Shown: positions 6,863 through 8,965 of the stretch, in pieces | How positions within the stretch are numbered: the first letter of the stretch is position 1 | Layout of the letters: every line of letters starts with the position of its first letter | Made by a program: the position numbers and the translations under genes | Source of the DNA: Lachnospiraceae bacterium | GTDB lineage: Bacteria > Bacillota_A > Clostridia > Lachnospirales > Lachnospiraceae | Length of the DNA stretch: 8,965 bases | NCBI GenBank assembly: GCA_017416055.1 | Contig: JAFQDI010000103.1 | Location: 1 to 8,965 of the forward strand | Direction: 5' to 3' | The notes under the pieces: generated by a model | Seen by the model: the letters and a program-made list of their open reading frames with translations, nothing else | Told to the model about the DNA's origin: nothing | Databases searched by the model: none

Positions 6863-6882
6863 CCGATCGTCGCGACTGTCGG
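6863..6882. promoter_or_regulatory. 20-bp palindrome upstream of nanA, possible operator
   Basis: The sequence CCGATCGTCGCGACTGTCGG is symmetrical at 16 of 20 positions, with the form CCGAnnGTCGCGACnnTCGG and a perfect GTCGCGAC centre. It is GC-rich within an AT-rich spacer, lies about 180 bases upstream of nanA and has no loop or T-run. A dimeric regulator site is more likely than an RNA hairpin. The protein that would bind is not identified. Confidence 0.4.
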
Positions 6883-6931
6883 TCAATGCGAACAATCATC
6901 TGTTCCTACTCCTTTTTTCTCTAAAACAACT

Positions 6932-6969
6932 CAGGGAGACCGAAACTCAACTGAATCACGGCCTCCCTG
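6932..6969 (-). terminator. Rho-independent terminator of the Rpn-Nudix operon
   Basis: An 11-bp stem (CAGGGAGGCCG paired with CGGTCTCCCTG, one G-T pair) encloses a 16-base loop and starts about 50 bases after the Nudix stop codon. On the minus strand it is followed by a modest T-tract (AGTTGTTTTAG). On the plus strand CTTTTGG follows, so it could also stop transcription in that direction. Confidence 0.7.
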
Positions 6970-7021
6970 CTTTTGGTCTGTCTATTCCCCGACCTCCCCT
7001 GTGCCGACAGAACATGACATC

Positions 7022-7585
7022 TCACATCCTGCCACATTTATCGATCAATTTCTGATAGATGTGCTCCACCATCCATGGTTCGGTGGATACCTTAAGTGCC
7101 TCCTCAAACGTCCACCATTTCACACCCTTGTTCTCCGCTACATTGAAAACTAACTGCTCATCCTCGTCCGCTTCCGCAAGATATGTGACATTAAGATGCA
7201 GATGACTCGGCACATAGTGCCCTCTCTTAATATGACCATCTACGGTCAGCGTTTCCAAGCTGAAAATCTCCCGGCTCACCAACCTTGCATGCCGCACACC
7301 GGTCTCTTCCCACAGTTCCCTCAACGCTACTGCACAGAGATCCTCCTCCCCATCCGCATGGCCCCCGATCCATGACCAGGAATCATAAATGTTGTGATAT
7401 ACCATCAGGGTCTTGGTGCGATCCCGGTTTACTGTCCAGATTGATGCGGTGAAATGTGCAATCTCATTTTCCCGGTCCAGACAATCCGGGTTCGCCTTCA
7501 TGAAGCGAAGCATCTGTTCCTTGTCGCGAGCTTCCTGCTCTCCCTGCGGAATATAGCTCTCGATTTGCTGAATTAAGTTCTTCAT
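7022..7585 (-). CDS. Nudix hydrolase
   Basis: This is a 187-residue Nudix-fold pyrophosphohydrolase. A complete Nudix box (G-x5-E-x7-R-E-x-x-E-E-x-G-x) runs from Gly75 to Val97, with Arg89, Glu90, Glu93 and Glu94 as the metal-binding and catalytic residues. The preceding strand, FTASIWTVN then KTLMVYH, and SWSWIGGHADGEE are typical. The first about 45 residues form a helical extension that includes IPQGEQEARDKEQML. The start at 7585 is preferred: AAGGAG lies 9 bases before it, whereas an upstream in-frame ATG at 7594 directly abuts that same site. The gene begins 20 bases after the Rpn nuclease stop, so the two are co-transcribed and end at the terminator 50 bases downstream. The substrate cannot be read from the sequence. 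The family acts on nucleoside diphosphates linked to another group, and housecleaning of such compounds is the usual role. Confidence 0.92.
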   Translation of the reverse strand: MKNLIQQIESYIPQGEQEARDKEQMLRFMKANPDCLDRENEIAHFTASIWTVNRDRTKTLMVYHNIYDSWSWIGGHADGEEDLCAVALRELWEETGVRHARLVSREIFSLETLTVDGHIKRGHYVPSHLHLNVTYLAEADEDEQLVFNVAENKGVKWWTFEEALKVSTEPWMVEHIYQKLIDKCGRM

Positions 7586-7605
7586 CTTTGGCATCTCCTT
7601 ATTGT

Positions 7606-8628
7606 TTATATCCCGAATACTGTTCTGATTTCGACCACATCATCCACCGTACATTCACACAATTCAGCAATCTGCCAATTGTCCGTAAAGCCTGAATTGA
7701 TTGTCCGAAAAACCAGTGCACTCAAATTCACTCCCCTACTGATTCCCTGACTGATTCCCTGACTGATTCCCTCGTTGACTCCATCATTCCATCCGTCCAT
7801 CCACATCTCTTTGATTGCCTGACACATATCATATCCCCCTTTCGTCTTAAACCTTTCATCATTTTCCATAAATGTACTCACTCCCATCACCGCACCGATG
7901 GCTCGGGCAGTTTCTCCGTTTAATCGTTTGTACTCATCATGTTCTTCCAGAAACCGCTTCATCCCCTGTTTGTCCCTGCGAAACGCCATGATTCCAAATA
8001 GTTCCTTCAGTTCCGTAGTAAACTTTGTGAAATCCCTCAGCTCATTCACACAAATCAACTGCATCCGATAATCCGAAAATTTCTGTTCCCACATCGTTTT
8101 CTCGTTATCACTTCCAAACTCAATCATCTCCTGAAGACTTCTTGCTCCGTCCCAGATTTCCGCACCGTGATATAGGCAAACCGTGTAAACCGGAGATAAC
8201 CGGTCTGTTTTCCTGAATCGGCAAAGCCGCTCTTTTTCGCTTTCGTAAGGTACGATACTCTCGTTTTCCCGCTGTCGGTTTCGCACTTGTCTACCGTATT
8301 CCAGTGCATCGTAATTCATACACCGCCACGGCATGGTATAATCGACAATGCTTTGCTCCTCGACCGCCAGAATCCGCAACTCTGCCCCCGATTTCAAACG
8401 CTTTTTGATGTCGCGAGTGCGTGTCACCGATGGTTTTCTCTGTTTTCGCTTATGCTTCTTCTGTACATCGTTGCTCTCATCTCTGTACTGCGTGTAGTTC
8501 TCGCCCGCTTCCTGTAACTCGGATGCTACCACAACACATTCCCCGTCGAACAGCCCTCCGTTAAACAGATCCGCAAAGCGGCGGTCATCACGCAGAAAAT
8601 CCAGCATCGCATCATTTTCCATTCCCAT
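7606..8628 (-). CDS. Rpn-family recombination-promoting nuclease / PD-(D/E)XK 'transposase-like' protein
   Basis: This is a 340-residue protein of the Rpn family, which is annotated as putative transposase but consists of PD-(D/E)XK-type DNA endonucleases; E. coli RpnA promotes RecA-independent recombination. The N-terminal FADLFNGGLFDGE is a family hallmark. Likely catalytic residues are Asp73 (TRTRDI), then Glu90-x-Gln92 in VEEQS, where most relatives have ENQS, followed by DYTMPWRCMNYDALEYGRQ. Residues about 50-70 are a strongly basic, hydrophilic insert. The C-terminus has a short Gly-Ile-Ser-Gln repeat, then a helical tail. The start at 8628 is chosen because GGAGG (8636-8640) lies 7 bases before it; an in-frame ATG at 8634 is only 1 base away. 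It is the first gene of an operon with the Nudix hydrolase, driven by a strong promoter at 8771-8799. No inverted terminal repeats or target-site duplications were seen around it, so it is not called a mobile element. Confidence 0.85.
   Translation of the reverse strand: MGMENDAMLDFLRDDRRFADLFNGGLFDGECVVVASELQEAGENYTQYRDESNDVQKKHKRKQRKPSVTRTRDIKKRLKSGAELRILAVEEQSIVDYTMPWRCMNYDALEYGRQVRNRQRENESIVPYESEKERLCRFRKTDRLSPVYTVCLYHGAEIWDGARSLQEMIEFGSDNEKTMWEQKFSDYRMQLICVNELRDFTKFTTELKELFGIMAFRRDKQGMKRFLEEHDEYKRLNGETARAIGAVMGVSTFMENDERFKTKGGYDMCQAIKEMWMDGWNDGVNEGISQGISQGISRGVNLSALVFRTINSGFTDNWQIAELCECTVDDVVEIRTVFGI
7739..7774 (-). repeat. Three tandem 12-base repeats inside the Rpn gene
   Basis: The unit CTGATTCCCTGA occurs twice exactly and a third time with two changes at its end. 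It encodes Gly-Ile-Ser-Gln copies near the C-terminus of the nuclease. As the unit is a multiple of three, copy-number change would lengthen or shorten the tail without a frameshift. Similar Gly-rich four-residue repeats are common in this family. Confidence 0.8.
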
Positions 8629-8648
8629 GAACATTCCTCCAATCGCAA

Positions 8649-8680
8649 GCAGAAGCCGCTCATGGAAACGCCGCTTCTGC
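8649..8680 (-). promoter_or_regulatory. Hairpin in the Rpn leader, next to the ribosome binding site
   Basis: Eight-base perfect arms (GCAGAAGC at 8649-8656 and GCTTCTGC at 8673-8680) enclose 16 bases. After one mismatch the stem can extend by two more pairs. In the mRNA the hairpin ends 8 bases before the GGAGG of the Rpn gene. It could tune translation or stability. It is not a terminator, as no T-run follows. Confidence 0.45.
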
Positions 8681-8770
8681 CGTCCATATTTTGTTGTTGA
8701 TTGAACTGTGGCTGAAGCGCCAAATGTGAAAAAAGAATTGAATCAGATATAGGTAGATACCTATGCAAAT

Positions 8771-8799
8771 AGTATACTGGAAACCATCGGATCTGTCAA
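8771..8799 (-). promoter_or_regulatory. Promoter of the Rpn-Nudix operon
   Basis: On the minus strand a perfect -35 box TTGACA (8794-8799) and -10 box TATACT (8771-8776) are separated by exactly 17 bases. The predicted start is near 8764, giving a leader of about 135 bases that contains the hairpin and the ribosome binding site. This is the best promoter match in the window. Confidence 0.75.
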
Positions 8800-8965
8800 G
8801 GTTGTTTTTTGGATACCCCTCATTCCGCTCAGTATCACAATCTACACTCTTTTTCAATCCCCACATGATCTGATAACGTAGGCTCATGATTTTTCATGAG
8901 TCATGCTTTAAACCTGCTTCGCGGCTTTTCAATCGCAGGCTTCGCCCTATGAGAAAACAGAAAGA
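8800..8965. other. Intergenic region at right edge with small inverted repeats
   Basis: No convincing gene lies here. A hairpin at 8881-8902 has a perfect seven-base stem (CTCATGA at 8883-8889, TCATGAG at 8894-8900) and four-base loop but no T-run. CCTGC and GCAGG (8913-8917, 8935-8939) form a second, weaker pair, and GCTTCGC is directly repeated at 8916-8922 and 8939-8945. A plus-strand frame from the ATG at 8886 stays open for 26 codons to the edge without a ribosome binding site. The structure is reminiscent of an interspersed repeat, which cannot be tested within one window. Confidence 0.4.

Larger units (their letters stand above)
6684..7021. other. Intergenic region between Nudix gene and nanA
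   Basis: This 338-base stretch has no convincing gene. It contains, in the direction of minus-strand transcription, the terminator of the Nudix operon, a 20-bp palindrome, a weak candidate nanA promoter and the nanA ribosome binding site. A 51-codon arginine-rich minus-strand reading frame (6744-6899) has AAGGAG 9 bases before its ATG, but its composition does not look like a real protein and it is not called as a gene. Confidence 0.6.

Noticed and set aside
7606..8799. Insertion sequence, because Rpn proteins are often annotated as transposases
   Set aside because: No terminal inverted repeats or target-site duplications were found flanking the gene, and the family is known as host-encoded nucleases rather than mobile-element transposases.
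8660..8887. 75-codon minus-strand frame upstream of the Rpn gene
   Set aside because: It runs through the strong Rpn promoter and its leader hairpin, has no clear ribosome binding site and no family resemblance.
8886..8965. Plus-strand frame open to the right edge from ATG at 8886
   Set aside because: It is only 26 codons long, starts inside a hairpin and has no ribosome binding site; there is too little to call a gene.
1..8965. CRISPR array, tRNA or rRNA
   Set aside because: No regularly spaced repeats, cloverleaf-like segments or rRNA-like stretches were seen on either strand.

Overview
The window looks like a gut-type Clostridia chromosome, most probably Lachnospiraceae. Base composition is moderate, the ribosome binding sites are strong AGGAG/GGAGG types, one gene encodes a lipoprotein binding protein with an acidic Thr/Glu/Gly/Gln linker, and one encodes an Rpn-family nuclease with a Gly-Ile-Ser-Gln tail. 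This placement rests on gene style only; no rRNA or other marker is present. All genes but one lie on the minus strand.

Layout from left to right. Bases 1-2719 hold a minus-strand group read as sulfatase, then glycerophosphodiester phosphodiesterase, then the start of an ABC-transporter sugar-binding lipoprotein that runs off the left edge. Bases 2720-2895 are a compact regulatory region. In it, the promoter of a plus-strand AraC-type regulator (2896-3711) and the promoter of the sulfatase group have overlapping -10 boxes. Bases 3699-6683 hold a second minus-strand operon: N-acetylneuraminate lyase (nanA), a class I mannose-6-phosphate isomerase, and a GH33-type sialidase. The regulator and the sialidase converge and overlap by 13 bases. 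Bases 6684-7021 are a non-coding spacer with a terminator, a near-perfect 20-bp palindrome and a possible nanA promoter. Bases 7022-8628 are a separate two-gene operon, Rpn-family nuclease then Nudix hydrolase, with a consensus-like promoter and its own terminator. Bases 8800-8965 contain small hairpins and no convincing gene.

Together the left two thirds read as a locus for importing and breaking down an acidic, probably sulfated and sialylated, host-type glycan. The binding lipoprotein would capture an oligosaccharide. The sulfatase would remove sulfate and the sialidase would release the terminal nonulosonic acid. The lyase would split that acid into pyruvate and a hexose or hexosamine, and the isomerase would feed mannose-6-phosphate into glycolysis. 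None of the three hydrolases has a signal peptide, so the chemistry appears to be intracellular, after uptake. The usual ManNAc genes (nanK, nanE, nagA, nagB) are not in the window. A mannose-6-phosphate isomerase lies directly downstream of the lyase instead. This raises the possibility, which is inference only, that the acid used is KDN (deaminated sialic acid), whose cleavage yields mannose.
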